This document shows positions 25,543-34,347 of a stretch of DNA of 34,347 nt, one piece after another. Numbering within the stretch: position 1 is the first letter of the stretch; the number at the start of each line of letters is the position of its first letter. The position numbers were made by a program, and so were the translations under genes. Below the pieces are notes generated by a model. That model did not search any database, was not told where the DNA came from, and saw only the letters and a list, made by a program, of their open reading frames with translations. This DNA is from Lysobacterales bacterium. GTDB taxonomy: Bacteria; Pseudomonadota; Gammaproteobacteria; Xanthomonadales; S139-57. The stretch is from the NCBI GenBank assembly GCA_015485125.1, contig WFUE01000194.1:1-34347 (forward strand), read 5' to 3'.

Positions 25543-26983
25543 GGTTGCCCGCTCCCATCAGTCCGTGTTCCTGAATCTCCCGTGCCAGGGCACCGATATT
25601 GCCCGCGCCCATCAGCAACAGCACGTCGCCGTCTTGCAACAGGCCGGCCATTTGTTGCGGCAGATCGCGGTAGTCCTCGACAAATACGGGATCCACCTGC
25701 CCACGGTTGCGTACCGCGCGGCTGAGCGCGCGCCCGTCGGCCATGGGCAGGGGCGCTTCACCCGCGGCATAGACTTCGGATAGCACCAGTGCATCGACCG
25801 TGGAAAGCACGGCGGCAAAATCCTCGAACAGGTCGCGGGTACGGCTGTATCGGTGCGGCTGGAATGCCAGCACCAGCCGTCGATCCGGCCAGGCGGATCG
25901 TGCCGCCTGCAATGTGGCACGAATCTCGGTGGGGTGATGGCCATAATCCTCGACAAAAACCACCTGCCCGCCTGCGGGAAGCGGCAAGGGCCCGTGCACA
26001 TTAAAGCGTCGTTTCACTCCTTCAAAACCGCACAAGGCTTGCTTCATTTGCACAGGCTCCACACCCAGTTCCCAACCCAGCGCCATGGCGGCGGTGGCAT
26101 TCAGGGCATTGTGGTGGCCCGGCAGGTTGAGGCAGCACTCTTCCAGCACCTGCCCATCGGGCAGACGCAAGCGCAGAAACTGGCGCAAGCCGTCGGCATG
26201 CGTATCCAGCAGGCGCAGATCGGCCTCCTCTGCCGTACCGTAGGTCATCACCGTTCTCGTGATGCGCGGTAGAATGCGCTGCACACCCGGATCATCGGCA
26301 CAGAGAATGGCCAGCCCGTAAAAAGGCAGATGATGGAGAAAATCCACAAAAGCCTGATCCAGCCGTTGCAGATCCTGCCCGTAGGTATCCATGTGATCCG
26401 TGTCGATGTTGGTGACCACAGCCATTACCGGCTGCAACAGCAGAAAGGAAGCATCGCTTTCATCGGCCTCGGCCAGCAGATAATCACCCTGCCCCAGGCT
26501 GGAATGACTGCCGGTGGCATTGACCAGGCCGCCGATGACGAAGGTCGGGTCCAGCCCACCGGCTTCGAGCACAGCCGCCGCCAGCGAGGTGGTGGTGGTT
26601 TTTCCATGGGTGCCGGCCACGGCAATGCCCCGCTTGAAACGCATCAGCTCCGCCAGCATTTCCGCGCGGGGCACCACGGGGATGCGGGAATCCCTCGCTG
26701 CCAGCAGTTCCGGATTGTTTTCCGGTACGGCGGTGGACACCACCACCACATCCGCACCGGCTACCTGCGCCCGCGCGTGTCCGATAAAGATATTCGCCCC
26801 CATGTCACGCAGACGGCGGGTCACCGGCCCGTCCTGCAGATCGGATCCGCTGACGGCATAGCCGAGATTGAGCAGCACTTCGGCCAGGCCGCTCATCCCC
26901 GAGCCGCCAATGCCAATGAAATGCAGGTGGCGTACCCGCTGCATCAGATGCCGGCCCGCGCCCGGTTTCAACAGACGGGTCAT
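25535..26983 (-). CDS. murC: UDP-N-acetylmuramate--L-alanine ligase
   Basis: MurC adds the first residue, L-alanine, to UDP-MurNAc. The 482-residue Mur ligase has the N-terminal Rossmann motif HFIGIGGSGMSGLAE, the central ATP-binding loop GTHGKT at 124-129, and the C-terminal EDYGHHPTEI and AFQPHRYSRT motifs specific for MurC. The frame is open to 27172, but ATG 26983 overlaps the murG stop as ATGA and directly precedes the conserved N terminus. A second ATG (residue 14) would give a shorter protein with the same domains. It overlaps ddl by eight bases downstream. Confidence 0.98.
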   Translation of the reverse strand: MTRLLKPGAGRHLMQRVRHLHFIGIGGSGMSGLAEVLLNLGYAVSGSDLQDGPVTRRLRDMGANIFIGHARAQVAGADVVVVSTAVPENNPELLAARDSRIPVVPRAEMLAELMRFKRGIAVAGTHGKTTTTSLAAAVLEAGGLDPTFVIGGLVNATGSHSSLGQGDYLLAEADESDASFLLLQPVMAVVTNIDTDHMDTYGQDLQRLDQAFVDFLHHLPFYGLAILCADDPGVQRILPRITRTVMTYGTAEEADLRLLDTHADGLRQFLRLRLPDGQVLEECCLNLPGHHNALNATAAMALGWELGVEPVQMKQALCGFEGVKRRFNVHGPLPLPAGGQVVFVEDYGHHPTEIRATLQAARSAWPDRRLVLAFQPHRYSRTRDLFEDFAAVLSTVDALVLSEVYAAGEAPLPMADGRALSRAVRNRGQVDPVFVEDYRDLPQQMAGLLQDGDVLLLMGAGNIGALAREIQEHGLMGAGNHG

Positions 26984-28050
26984 GGGCACACCTCCGGCAA
27001 GGCGTCTTCCACCAGATGCAGGGCCGCATGTGGATGGGCGCGTGCCCGTGCCGCCGTGGACATTTTCAACAAGGCGTCTGCCTGCAAAACTTCCTGCAGT
27101 GCCGTGGCCATTGCCTGCTGAAACTCCGGCCCTTCCTGTACGATGGTTGCCGCACCCACTTCTGCCAGCCACTGCGCGTTGGCCGTCTTGTGGTCATCGA
27201 CGGCATGAGGAAAGGGCACCAGTATGGATGCCATGCCCGCCACGGCCAGTTCGGCCACGGTGGAGGCGCCGGAACGGCCAATGACCAGATCATGGGCGCG
27301 ATAGGCCGTATCCATGTGCTCGACAAATTCATGAATGGCCACCTGCACGCCCGCCTTTTCATAGGCCGCGGCGGTAGCTGCCTTCTTGTTCTTGCCACAT
27401 TGATGGGTGATCTCGATGGGCGTCTCGATGCTTGCGAAAATGGCGGGCAATTGTTCATTCAATGCGGTAGCACCCTGACTGCCACCCAGCACCAGAATGC
27501 GCCAGGGTGGTGACGGGCGCAGGCGCTGCTCCGGCTCGGGCAGGGCCTGTATGCCATGGCGCACGGGGTTGCCCACCACGCGCAGTTTCTTCTGTTCGGG
27601 GAAGGCGCCTTCGAAGCCGGCATAGATACGTGTGGCCATGCGGGCCAGTATGCGATTGGTCAGGCCCGCCACCCGGTTCTGTTCGTGCACCAGCAGGGGT
27701 ATGCCCAGCAGGCGAGCCGCCAGTCCACCCGGCCCGGCGGCATAGCCCCCCATGCTGATAACGGCATTGGGCCGTTCCTGGCGCAGAATCCGCAGGGCCT
27801 GCCAGGTAGCCGACAGGATTCTGAAAGGCGCCAGCACCCAGCCCTTCGCACCACGGCCACGCAAACCCTGAATCTTCAGCGCATGCAATACCAGCCCGTT
27901 GCGGGGCACCCATTCGTGCTCCACACCACGGGCGCCCCCCAGCCAGGAGACCGAAACCCCCTTTTCCTGCAGGCGGTTGGCGATGGCCAGCCCCGGAAAC
28001 ACATGCCCGCCGGTACCTCCGGCCATGATGATGATGTGACATTCAGGCAT
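26980..28050 (-). CDS. murG: Lipid II synthase MurG (GlcNAc transferase)
   Basis: MurG transfers GlcNAc from UDP-GlcNAc to lipid I on the cytoplasmic face of the membrane. The 356-residue GT-B protein has the N-terminal glycine loop MAGGTGGHVFPGLA, the SMGGYAAGPGGLAARLLGI segment, and HEQN. The C-terminal donor site shows LVLGGSQGATALNE, IGRSGASTVAEL and PFPHAVDDHKTANA. A GGGAGGTGG ribosome binding site lies just before the ATG within ftsW. It overlaps ftsW by eight bases and murC by four. Confidence 0.98.
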   Translation of the reverse strand: MPECHIIIMAGGTGGHVFPGLAIANRLQEKGVSVSWLGGARGVEHEWVPRNGLVLHALKIQGLRGRGAKGWVLAPFRILSATWQALRILRQERPNAVISMGGYAAGPGGLAARLLGIPLLVHEQNRVAGLTNRILARMATRIYAGFEGAFPEQKKLRVVGNPVRHGIQALPEPEQRLRPSPPWRILVLGGSQGATALNEQLPAIFASIETPIEITHQCGKNKKAATAAAYEKAGVQVAIHEFVEHMDTAYRAHDLVIGRSGASTVAELAVAGMASILVPFPHAVDDHKTANAQWLAEVGAATIVQEGPEFQQAMATALQEVLQADALLKMSTAARARAHPHAALHLVEDALPEVCP

Positions 28051-29224
28051 GGGCCACCTCCCGGCCAGCCGATGGCCATTTCACCTCGCGGCTGGCCCGC
28101 AACACCAGCCCCATGGCTACACAGCCCATGACCAGCGAACTGCCACCGGCACTGATCAGTGGCAGCGTCAGCCCCTTGGTGGGCAGCAGCCCCACATTGA
28201 CGGCCATGCTGATCAGGCTCTGCATCCCCAGCCAGCCGGCCACGCCCCAGCAGACATAGGCCACGAATGGCTTGCCCTGCTCCATGGCCAGCCGGCCAAT
28301 GATGACGCTGCGCCCAATGATTACTCCGTACAACACGGCCAGTACCAGCACGCCGACAAAGCCCAGTTCCTCGGCGATGACCGCCAGGATGAAATCGGTA
28401 TGTGCTTCCGGCAGGTAATAGAGCTTCTGGATACTGCCACCGAGCCCGGTGCCGAACCATTCGCCACGACCCACCGCAATCAGCGCCTGAATCAGCTGAA
28501 AACCGCTGTTGGTGGGGTCTGCCCAGGGGTCCAGAAAGCCGGTGAGCCGGCTGACACGATATTTTTCCTGCACCATGATCCAGACCAGTGGCGGCAAGGT
28601 CATGACCATGAGCAACAAGAGATCACGGATGCGCGCCCCACCGAACCACAGCATGAGCACGGTCATGGCCAGCACCAGTACCGTGCTGCCAAAATCCGGC
28701 TGAATCAACAACAGGATTGCCACCAGCGCCACCATGGCCAGCGGCTTGATCAGCCCTCTGGTACTCTCGCGAAGCGACTCACCCTCCCGAACCAGATAGC
28801 CGGCGAGAAACACGATCAACATCACCTTGACCAATTCCACTACCTGAAAGTTGGCCGGGCCCAGATCAATCCAGCGGTGACCGCCCTTGGCCGCCACGCC
28901 AAAGCCAGGCACGAACACCAGCAGCAGGATGATGTAGATGAAAACGATCAGGCTGCTGCTGACCTGCTCCATCCGTTCCAGTGGAACACGCATGGCCAGC
29001 CCCATGGCCAGTACCCCCAACAGCAGGAACACACTGCTCTTGATCAGGTAATACAGGGGCTGATGCCCGTGCAACTGAGCCACCGGCAGCGATGCGGAGG
29101 CCACCATCACCAGGCCAAACCCCAGCAACAGGGCCAGCGCGTGCAGCAACACCGGATCCACCGGGCCTGTTACTGACCTTGCGGTACCGGCTCTTTTTCT
29201 GCGTGCCAGTGTCTTCTTTTTCAT
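28043..29224 (-). CDS. ftsW: SEDS peptidoglycan polymerase FtsW
   Basis: FtsW is the septal SEDS-family glycan polymerase that works with FtsI. The 393-residue polytopic protein has a basic N terminus ([11 protein letters not shown]), about ten membrane segments, KGGHRWIDLGPANFQ and the extracytoplasmic loop with HTDFILAVIAEELGFVG, and the C-terminal LPLISAGGSSLV motif. It follows mraY with a one-base overlap (TGATG). In most gammaproteobacteria murD lies between mraY and ftsW; here it does not. RodA is the closest alternative, but the dcw context decides for FtsW. Confidence 0.97.
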   Translation of the reverse strand: MKKKTLARRKRAGTARSVTGPVDPVLLHALALLLGFGLVMVASASLPVAQLHGHQPLYYLIKSSVFLLLGVLAMGLAMRVPLERMEQVSSSLIVFIYIILLLVFVPGFGVAAKGGHRWIDLGPANFQVVELVKVMLIVFLAGYLVREGESLRESTRGLIKPLAMVALVAILLLIQPDFGSTVLVLAMTVLMLWFGGARIRDLLLLMVMTLPPLVWIMVQEKYRVSRLTGFLDPWADPTNSGFQLIQALIAVGRGEWFGTGLGGSIQKLYYLPEAHTDFILAVIAEELGFVGVLVLAVLYGVIIGRSVIIGRLAMEQGKPFVAYVCWGVAGWLGMQSLISMAVNVGLLPTKGLTLPLISAGGSSLVMGCVAMGLVLRASREVKWPSAGREVAHA

Positions 29225-30306
29225 CAGCGCAACTTCAAACTGGCCAGCCCGATCAGCACGAGCACGAAAGCGATGATCCAGAAACGCACGATCACTCGCG
29301 GTTCGGGCCAGCCCTTCAATTCAAAATGGTGGTGGATGGGCGCCATGCGGAATATCCGCCGCCCGGTCAGCTTGAACGAGGCCACCTGCAGAATGACGGA
29401 GACCGTTTCCATCACGAACACCCCGGACATGAGCATGAACACCAGCTCCTGGCGCACGATCAGCGCCATGGTGCCCAGCGCCGCGCCCAGGGCCAATGCG
29501 CCCACGTCCCCCATGAATACCTGTGCCGGATAGGCGTTGAACCAGAGAAAACCCAGCCCCGCGCCCACCATGGCGCCACCAATGACCGCCAACTCGCCCG
29601 CCCCCGGCACATAGGGAATGAACAGATACTGGGAAAACACCGCATGACCGGTCAGATAGGCAAAAATCCCCAGCGCGGCCGCCACCATCACCGTCGGCAT
29701 GATGGCCAGCCCATCCAGCCCATCGGTCAGATTCACCGCGTTGCTGGAGCCGACAATGACAAAATAGCCCAGCACGACGAACCCCACGCCCAGCGGCAGA
29801 TACACATCCTTCAGGAAGGGAATCAGCAACTGGTCAAAGGCCGGTACATGGGCGTAGTGATACAACCACCAGGCCGCGCCCGCCCCGCCGATGGATTGCA
29901 GCAGATATTTCCAGCGGGCGGGGAGACCCCTGGCGTTTCTTCTGCTGATTTTCAGCCAGTCATCCAGCCAGCCCACCATGCCAAACAGCAGGGTGACGGC
30001 CAACACCACCCAGACATAGGCATTGCTCCAGCGGGCCCAGAGCAGGGTGGCAAAGGTTACGGCCAGTAGAATCAGCACCCCGCCCATGGTCGGCGTGCCG
30101 GCCTTGCTCAGGTGGGATTGCGGACCATCGTCCCGCACCTGCTGCCCCAGTTGCCGCGCCGACAACTGGTCGATGACCAGAGGTCCGAGCCACAGGGAAA
30201 GAGCCAGTGCGGTCAGGGCGCTGAGAATGGTGCGAAATGTAAGATACTGCACCACATGGAAGGCGCTCCAGTAACTGCTCAGTTGCTCCGCCAGCCAGAT
30301 CAACAT
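29224..30306 (-). CDS. mraY: Phospho-MurNAc-pentapeptide translocase MraY
   Basis: MraY couples UDP-MurNAc-pentapeptide to undecaprenyl phosphate to make lipid I. The 360-residue membrane protein has the canonical length and about ten helices, with GTPTMGG, the Mg-binding [22 protein letters not shown], and the [11 protein letters not shown] catalytic loop near the C terminus. The frame is open to 30498, but ATG 30306 begins the conserved MLIWLAEQL start and overlaps murF by seven bases. The stop shares one base with the ftsW start. Confidence 0.98.
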   Translation of the reverse strand: MLIWLAEQLSSYWSAFHVVQYLTFRTILSALTALALSLWLGPLVIDQLSARQLGQQVRDDGPQSHLSKAGTPTMGGVLILLAVTFATLLWARWSNAYVWVVLAVTLLFGMVGWLDDWLKISRRNARGLPARWKYLLQSIGGAGAAWWLYHYAHVPAFDQLLIPFLKDVYLPLGVGFVVLGYFVIVGSSNAVNLTDGLDGLAIMPTVMVAAALGIFAYLTGHAVFSQYLFIPYVPGAGELAVIGGAMVGAGLGFLWFNAYPAQVFMGDVGALALGAALGTMALIVRQELVFMLMSGVFVMETVSVILQVASFKLTGRRIFRMAPIHHHFELKGWPEPRVIVRFWIIAFVLVLIGLASLKLR

Positions 30307-31652
30307 GCCCCACCCTCCAGAAGATCGCGCACCACTGATTCCATGCCCATGGATCGGGAACCCTTGACCAGCACCACATCCTCCGGCCCCAGCGTGGGCA
30401 GCAGCGCTTCCACCAGGGCATCCTTGTCCTCGAACGCGGCTCCCGGACCTTCGCCAAAACCGGTGCGCAAGGCCACCGCATGCCGGCCGACCGCCCACAG
30501 GGCATCCACACCATGTCGTTGTGCGTATTGGCCCACGCGTTCATGCAGGCCCCGGCTTTCCGTGCCCAGTTCCGCCATATCGCCCAGTACCAGCACTCGC
30601 CTGCCGGCAGCGGGTTGTTCCATCAGCACATCCGTGGCCCCCATGCAGGAAGCCGGATTGGCGTTGTAGCTGTCATCCATCAACCGCAGGCCATCGTGCC
30701 GCTGGTGCAACTGGAGGCGGCCCGGCTCCGGCAGTACGGCAGCCAACCTGGGCAACAGCGCGGGCAGATCCAGTTGCAAGCCCAGGCAGGCGGCGACCGC
30801 CGCGGCCGCGTTGAGGCGGTTGTGCTCTCCCAGCAACTGGAAGGCGCTGGTATATTCCTGTCCCAACACCGACAGACGGATTTCACCGGGTTTTTCGCCG
30901 GGCAGTACCTGCACATCCGCTGATTCCGCACGGCCAAAAGTAACAACCTTGCGCGCGCCGGCACGCGCCTGCCATTGCGGAAAGGCCCGGTCATCGGCAT
31001 TCAACACCGCCACGCCACCCGGCGGCAGTACATCCAGCATTTCGCCCTTGGTCTCGACCACCGTCTGCAACGAGCCCATGCCCTGCAAATGCGCGGCACT
31101 GGCATTGGTGATCACCGCCACTTCCGGCAGGGCCACTTCCGCCAGTTCCCGAATGTCACCCGGTTTGGCCGCACCCATTTCCAGCACCGCCCACTGGTGG
31201 CTCGGGCCGAGCTGGCATACGCTCAGGGGCAGGCCGAGTTCGTTGTTGTAATTGCCCGTCGTGGCATGCGTAGCACCTTCACCGACCAGCAGACCACGCA
31301 ACAGGTTTTTCACCGTGGTCTTGCCATTGCTGCCAGTCACGCCCACTACCCGCACCGGCAACTGTTGTCGCCAGTGCGCGGCCAGGCGCGCCAGCGCCTT
31401 TTGTGGGCGGGGGTGAATCAGCTGTGCAGAAGCGTCTTCTGCCTGCTGGTCGGACAACAGGGCCACGGCACCAGCCTGCCGCGCCTCTGGCCAGTGGCGA
31501 ATGCCATGGGTGCGCTGTCCGGCCAAAGCCAGAAACAGCATGCCCTTTTCCAGCTTGCGGCTGTCCATGGAAATGCCACGGAAAGTCCGTGTTTCCCCAT
31601 GTAGTTGCGCGCCACTGACGCGGGCGGCCTGCACCAGATCCATTTCGATCAT
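30300..31652 (-). CDS. murF: UDP-MurNAc-tripeptide--D-Ala-D-Ala ligase
   Basis: MurF adds D-Ala-D-Ala to UDP-MurNAc-tripeptide. The 450-residue Mur ligase has [19 protein letters not shown] in the N-terminal domain, the ATP loop GSNGKT at 107-112, the central segment with [12 protein letters not shown], and [11 protein letters not shown] with LGDMAELG in the C-terminal domain. Three ATGs are possible (31670, 31652, 31643). GGGAGGAG, seven bases before 31652, together with the ATGA overlap with murE, selects 31652. It overlaps mraY by seven bases. Confidence 0.97.
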   Translation of the reverse strand: MIEMDLVQAARVSGAQLHGETRTFRGISMDSRKLEKGMLFLALAGQRTHGIRHWPEARQAGAVALLSDQQAEDASAQLIHPRPQKALARLAAHWRQQLPVRVVGVTGSNGKTTVKNLLRGLLVGEGATHATTGNYNNELGLPLSVCQLGPSHQWAVLEMGAAKPGDIRELAEVALPEVAVITNASAAHLQGMGSLQTVVETKGEMLDVLPPGGVAVLNADDRAFPQWQARAGARKVVTFGRAESADVQVLPGEKPGEIRLSVLGQEYTSAFQLLGEHNRLNAAAAVAACLGLQLDLPALLPRLAAVLPEPGRLQLHQRHDGLRLMDDSYNANPASCMGATDVLMEQPAAGRRVLVLGDMAELGTESRGLHERVGQYAQRHGVDALWAVGRHAVALRTGFGEGPGAAFEDKDALVEALLPTLGPEDVVLVKGSRSMGMESVVRDLLEGGAC

Positions 31653-33136
31653 GTCCGCTCCTCCCGCCATTCCGCCACCACGGCCGCATCCGAGTACGGA
31701 TGTTTCTGCCCGTGCATCTCCTGATAATCCTCATGTCCCTTGCCAGCCAGCAGCACCAGATCCTCCGGCCCGGCCGCGGACAGTGCATGCAATACAGCCT
31801 GACGCCGGTCGGGAATCACTTCCACGGCCCCGGCTTGCCGCATGCCCGCGAGAATGGCCTTGTTGATGGCCTCCAGTGATTCACTGCGCGGATTGTCGGC
31901 CGTCACGACCACCTGGTCGGCCAGTTGCTCGGCCACCGCGCCCATGATGGGCCGCTTGCCCTGATCGCGGTCACCGCCGCAACCAAACACACACCAGAGA
32001 CGGCCCCGAACATGCAGGCGCAGGTTGGCCAGCACCTGCTGCAGGGCGTCAGGGGTGTGGGCAAAGTCCAGCACCACCGTGGGGCCGTCCTCCCGGCCAG
32101 GCAATACCTGCATCCGCCCCGGCACGGGCTCGCTCAGTGCCAGCAGGCGGGTGATTTCGGACCAGCCCAGGCCAAAATCATGCAACAGACCGGCCACGGC
32201 CAGCAGGTTGTCCACATTGAAGCGCCCCATCAGCCTGGTTTGCACCGGGTAATGCTGTTCACCCACGCGCAGCGCAAAAGACAAGCCGGAAAGGGACAAC
32301 GCCACCCCTGTCGCCGAAACATGTACACGGCTACCGGGCAATGGCGCATCGCCATAGGAACACAACCGCACGCCTGCCGGTACCTGACTGGCCAGCGATC
32401 GGCACCAGTCATCCTGTGTATTGAGCCAGACACTTTCCAGCCCGGTCTGCTGCAACAGCCGGGCCTTGGTCTGGCCATAGCGTGTCATGTCGCCATGGGC
32501 ATCGAGATGATCCCGGCTCAGATGGGTAAACACGGCATGGCGCACCCGCACGCCGGCGATACGCCCCTGCTGTAGCGCGTGCGAGGAGATTTCCATGCAG
32601 GCCCGAGACAGGCCGGCATCCCGGCAGGCTGCCATAAAGCGGTTCACGCGGATCACGTCCGGCGTGGTGTTGGGCGTGGGTTGCAGGCCCTGGCCGGTGT
32701 CCATGCCCAGGGTACCCAGCAGCCCACAGCCCTGCCCGGCCCGTTGCAGGGCGCGCGCGGTCATCCAGCTGATGGAAGTCTTGCCGTTGGTGCCGGTCAC
32801 ACCGGCCACCTGCACGCTGCTGGACGGGTCGCCATAGAAGCAGGACGCCAGTTCCGGCAATTGTTCACGCAGCTGTTCCACGGCCACCATAGGCACGGGC
32901 CCGGCATCCGCCTCCACCCGCGCTCCACGGCATTCAGGCTCGTACAGCACCACGGCCGCACCGCGCGCCACCGCTTCGGCGGCATAATCCAGGCCGTGGG
33001 CCTGCTCGCCGCACAGGGCGATAAAAACATCGCCCGGCTGGATTTCACGGGAATCCAGACTCAGGTCCCGCACCGAAGCGGGCAACCACTGACGGTAGGC
33101 GCTGAGACATTGTTGCAAGGGCGCGGCCTGACTCAT
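31649..33136 (-). CDS. murE: UDP-MurNAc-L-Ala-D-Glu--meso-diaminopimelate ligase
   Basis: MurE adds the third stem residue. The 495-residue protein has the N-terminal LSLDSREIQPGDVFIAL, the ATP loop GTNGKT at 115-120, EISSHAL and the carbamylated-lysine region, and DNPR at 414-417. DNPR is the specificity motif for meso-diaminopimelate (lysine enzymes differ), consistent with a Gram-negative wall. It overlaps ftsI and murF by ATGA on each side. Its substrate requires a MurD-type activity, which is not encoded in this cluster. Confidence 0.98.
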   Translation of the reverse strand: MSQAAPLQQCLSAYRQWLPASVRDLSLDSREIQPGDVFIALCGEQAHGLDYAAEAVARGAAVVLYEPECRGARVEADAGPVPMVAVEQLREQLPELASCFYGDPSSSVQVAGVTGTNGKTSISWMTARALQRAGQGCGLLGTLGMDTGQGLQPTPNTTPDVIRVNRFMAACRDAGLSRACMEISSHALQQGRIAGVRVRHAVFTHLSRDHLDAHGDMTRYGQTKARLLQQTGLESVWLNTQDDWCRSLASQVPAGVRLCSYGDAPLPGSRVHVSATGVALSLSGLSFALRVGEQHYPVQTRLMGRFNVDNLLAVAGLLHDFGLGWSEITRLLALSEPVPGRMQVLPGREDGPTVVLDFAHTPDALQQVLANLRLHVRGRLWCVFGCGGDRDQGKRPIMGAVAEQLADQVVVTADNPRSESLEAINKAILAGMRQAGAVEVIPDRRQAVLHALSAAGPEDLVLLAGKGHEDYQEMHGQKHPYSDAAVVAEWREERT

Positions 33137-34312
33137 GGCGCCTGCCTCACCATGCCGCGCCGCCAGTTGAGATCATCCGGCGGAATATCCAGCAACCGCA
33201 GGGCGCCCGCCATGACTTCACGGAACACCGGCGCGGCCACCTGCCCCCCGTAATATTGCTCGCCCTTGGGGTCATGAATGGTCACGACCACCACCAGTTC
33301 CGGGTCGCTGGCCGGCGCGATGCCGGCGAAGGAGGCGATGTAACGGTCACGATAACCACCCTTGCCACTGATATGCGCAGTGCCCGTCTTGCCGGCCACC
33401 CGGTAGAAGGGAATGGCGGCCGCCGCGCCCGTTCCGCCGGGCTGCACCACGGTTTCCATCATCCGCAGAACCTGCCGGGTGATGGCCGGGTCGATCACCG
33501 CCTCGCCCCGCTCGCCCGCGCCTTGAATGAATACCGGCGGCCGGCGCACGCCGCCATTGGCCAGCACGGCATAGGCATTGGCAACCTGCAGGGTGGTGGC
33601 CGAGAGACGATAGCCGTAGCCGAGGGTGGCCTTTTCCAGCTCGTGCCAACTGTCATAGTGCGGCAACACGCCCTGCACTTCTCCGGGGAAATGCGACCAG
33701 GTTTCACTGCCAAAACCGAAGTGCTGCAACACCGTCCACAGGTGCTTGGAATCCAGGCTCAGTGCTATGCGGCTCATGGCCACGTTGCTGGAGTGCTTGA
33801 GCACGCCGGTCAAGGTCAGGGTACCGTGATCGCTCACATCCCGAATCACATGTCCGGCGACCTTGTATTTCCCCCCCAGGGTGCGAATGCGGCTGGTGGG
33901 CGTGTACTGCCCGCTTTCCAGCGCTGCCGCCACCACGATGGGCTTGATGATGGAACCGGGCTCATAGGGGTCGGTGACCGCGCGGTTGCGCATGCTGCCG
34001 TCGGTGGGCTTGATGCGCGCATTGGGGTTGTAGCTAGGCACATTGACCATGGCCAGCACTTCGCTGTTACGGGCGGAGAGCACCACCACGCTGCCGCTTT
34101 CCGCCTTGTGACGGCTGACGGCATTGGCCAGGGCCTCATAGGCGAGATACTGGATGCGCAAGTCCAGGCTCAGGCGCAGGTCCTCGCCAGGCTCGGCCTC
34201 CTCCAGCGACTCCACCTCCTTGATGATGTGACCCTTGAGGTCGCGAATCACCTGCTTGCGGCCCGGCTTGCCGCGCAGGTTGGCATCAAAGGCCAGTTCC
34301 AGCCCCTCGCGA
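33133..34312 (-). CDS. ftsI: Septal penicillin-binding protein 3 (FtsI), 5' end missing
   Basis: FtsI is the class B transpeptidase that crosslinks septal peptidoglycan with FtsW. The C-terminal part, about 393 codons, is present. It starts at EGLELAFDANLRGKPGRK, a conserved motif in the pedestal, and contains the penicillin-binding motifs SIIK (near 33950), SSN (near 33788) and KTGT (near 33385). The membrane anchor and N-terminal region are missing. The frame is open only to about 34314: upstream of there the sequence is a reversed copy of the gene itself with in-frame stops, so the truncation is an end-of-sequence artefact rather than a mutation. An internal GTG at 34251 is not a real start. 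The stop overlaps murE by ATGA. Confidence 0.96.
34206..34246. repeat. Left arm of 41-base inverted repeat inside ftsI
   Basis: This 41-base stretch of ftsI coding sequence recurs in inverted orientation at 34307-34347 with one mismatch (34216 against 34337). It is the in-place copy: read on the minus strand it continues the FtsI frame (RDLKGHIIKEVES). Confidence 0.97.
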
Positions 34313-34347
34313 CCTCAAGGGTCACATCATCAAGGAAGTGGAGTCGC
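34307..34347. repeat. Right arm of the inverted repeat: strand-switched copy at the sequence end
   Basis: This terminal 41 bases is the reverse complement of 34206-34246 except for one base. On the plus strand it reads RDLKGHIIKEVES, the same FtsI peptide, with GAA in place of GAG for one glutamate. It begins at the self-complementary hexamer TCGCGA (34307-34312), also the inner end of the left arm (34241-34246). It interrupts ftsI with stops, so it is very probably a fold-back artefact. Confidence 0.93.

Noticed and set aside
28049-29176. Long open plus-strand frames opposite the dcw genes
   Set aside because: They are antisense shadows caused by high GC content; the translations are rich in His, Gln and Arg and match no family.
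34249-34251. GTG at 34251 as the true ftsI start
   Set aside because: Conserved FtsI residues (EGLELAFDANLRGKPGRK) continue upstream in frame; the start is simply not in the sequence.
34206-34347. Terminal inverted repeat of a transposon or linear replicon telomere
   Set aside because: The arms are internal ftsI coding sequence, and no transposase or telomere-type repeat accompanies them; a fold-back artefact explains all of it.
1-34347. CRISPR arrays, tRNA or rRNA genes, insertion sequences, prophage
   Set aside because: No regularly spaced repeats, cloverleaf-like intergenic sequence, transposase or phage gene was seen; intergenic gaps are all under 300 bases.

Overview
The window looks like chromosomal, core-genome DNA of a gammaproteobacterium, GC-rich (I judge about 60%, not computed). 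No insertion sequence, phage gene, tRNA, rRNA or CRISPR array is visible. It carries the ancestral gammaproteobacterial linkage, also seen in E. coli, of type IV pilus genes, coaE, a mutT-like gene, secA, lpxC and the division and cell-wall (dcw) cluster. MurE has the meso-diaminopimelate motif DNPR, and LpxC, PilBCD and a sigma-54/PilSR-controlled pilin are present, all fitting a Gram-negative, piliated organism. The sucCD-pilSR linkage and a dcw cluster without murD suggest a deep-branching group (Chromatiales/Ectothiorhodospiraceae or Xanthomonadales-like). That placement is inference. The window starts inside trmB and ends inside ftsI, so it may be a whole metagenomic contig.

Layout. (1) 1-1235, minus: thiS-thiG-trmB (thiazole synthesis, then a tRNA methyltransferase, truncated). 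(2) 1363-3185, plus: an unrecognised helical-repeat-like protein and an M14 aspartoacylase-family zinc hydrolase. (3) 3155-6811, minus: sucC-sucD-nadE, packed like an operon. (4) 6951-15239, plus: a possible 30-codon ORF, pilS-pilR, a sigma-54 promoter with a PilR-like dyad, pilA with a strong terminator, then pilB-pilC-pilD-coaE. (5) 15231-19966, minus: a Nudix/ThiE-like fusion, secA and a LytM-type M23 peptidase. (6) 19985-20377, plus: dciA. (7) 20384-34312, minus: ftsI-murE-murF-mraY-ftsW-murG-murC-ddl-ftsQ-ftsA-ftsZ-lpxC, almost without intergenic bases.

How the genes work together. The dcw block encodes lipid II synthesis (MurE, MurF, MraY, MurG, MurC, Ddl), the septal synthase pair FtsW/FtsI, and the FtsQ/FtsA/FtsZ division machinery. 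LpxC adds the committed step of lipid A synthesis. murD and murB are absent, with neighbours overlapping where they usually sit. PilS and PilR sense and activate pilin transcription; PilD processes PilA, and PilB and PilC assemble it.

No undescribed multi-gene system is apparent. The points most worth a second look are a 41-base strand-switched copy of ftsI at the right end (probably an assembly or amplification artefact), the missing murD, the sigma-54/PilR regulatory region, the small ORF before pilS, the degenerate ThiE-like domain, and the unassigned pair at 1363-3185. No gene-free stretch exceeds 300 bases; the longest are 6812-7048 and 10033-10244.
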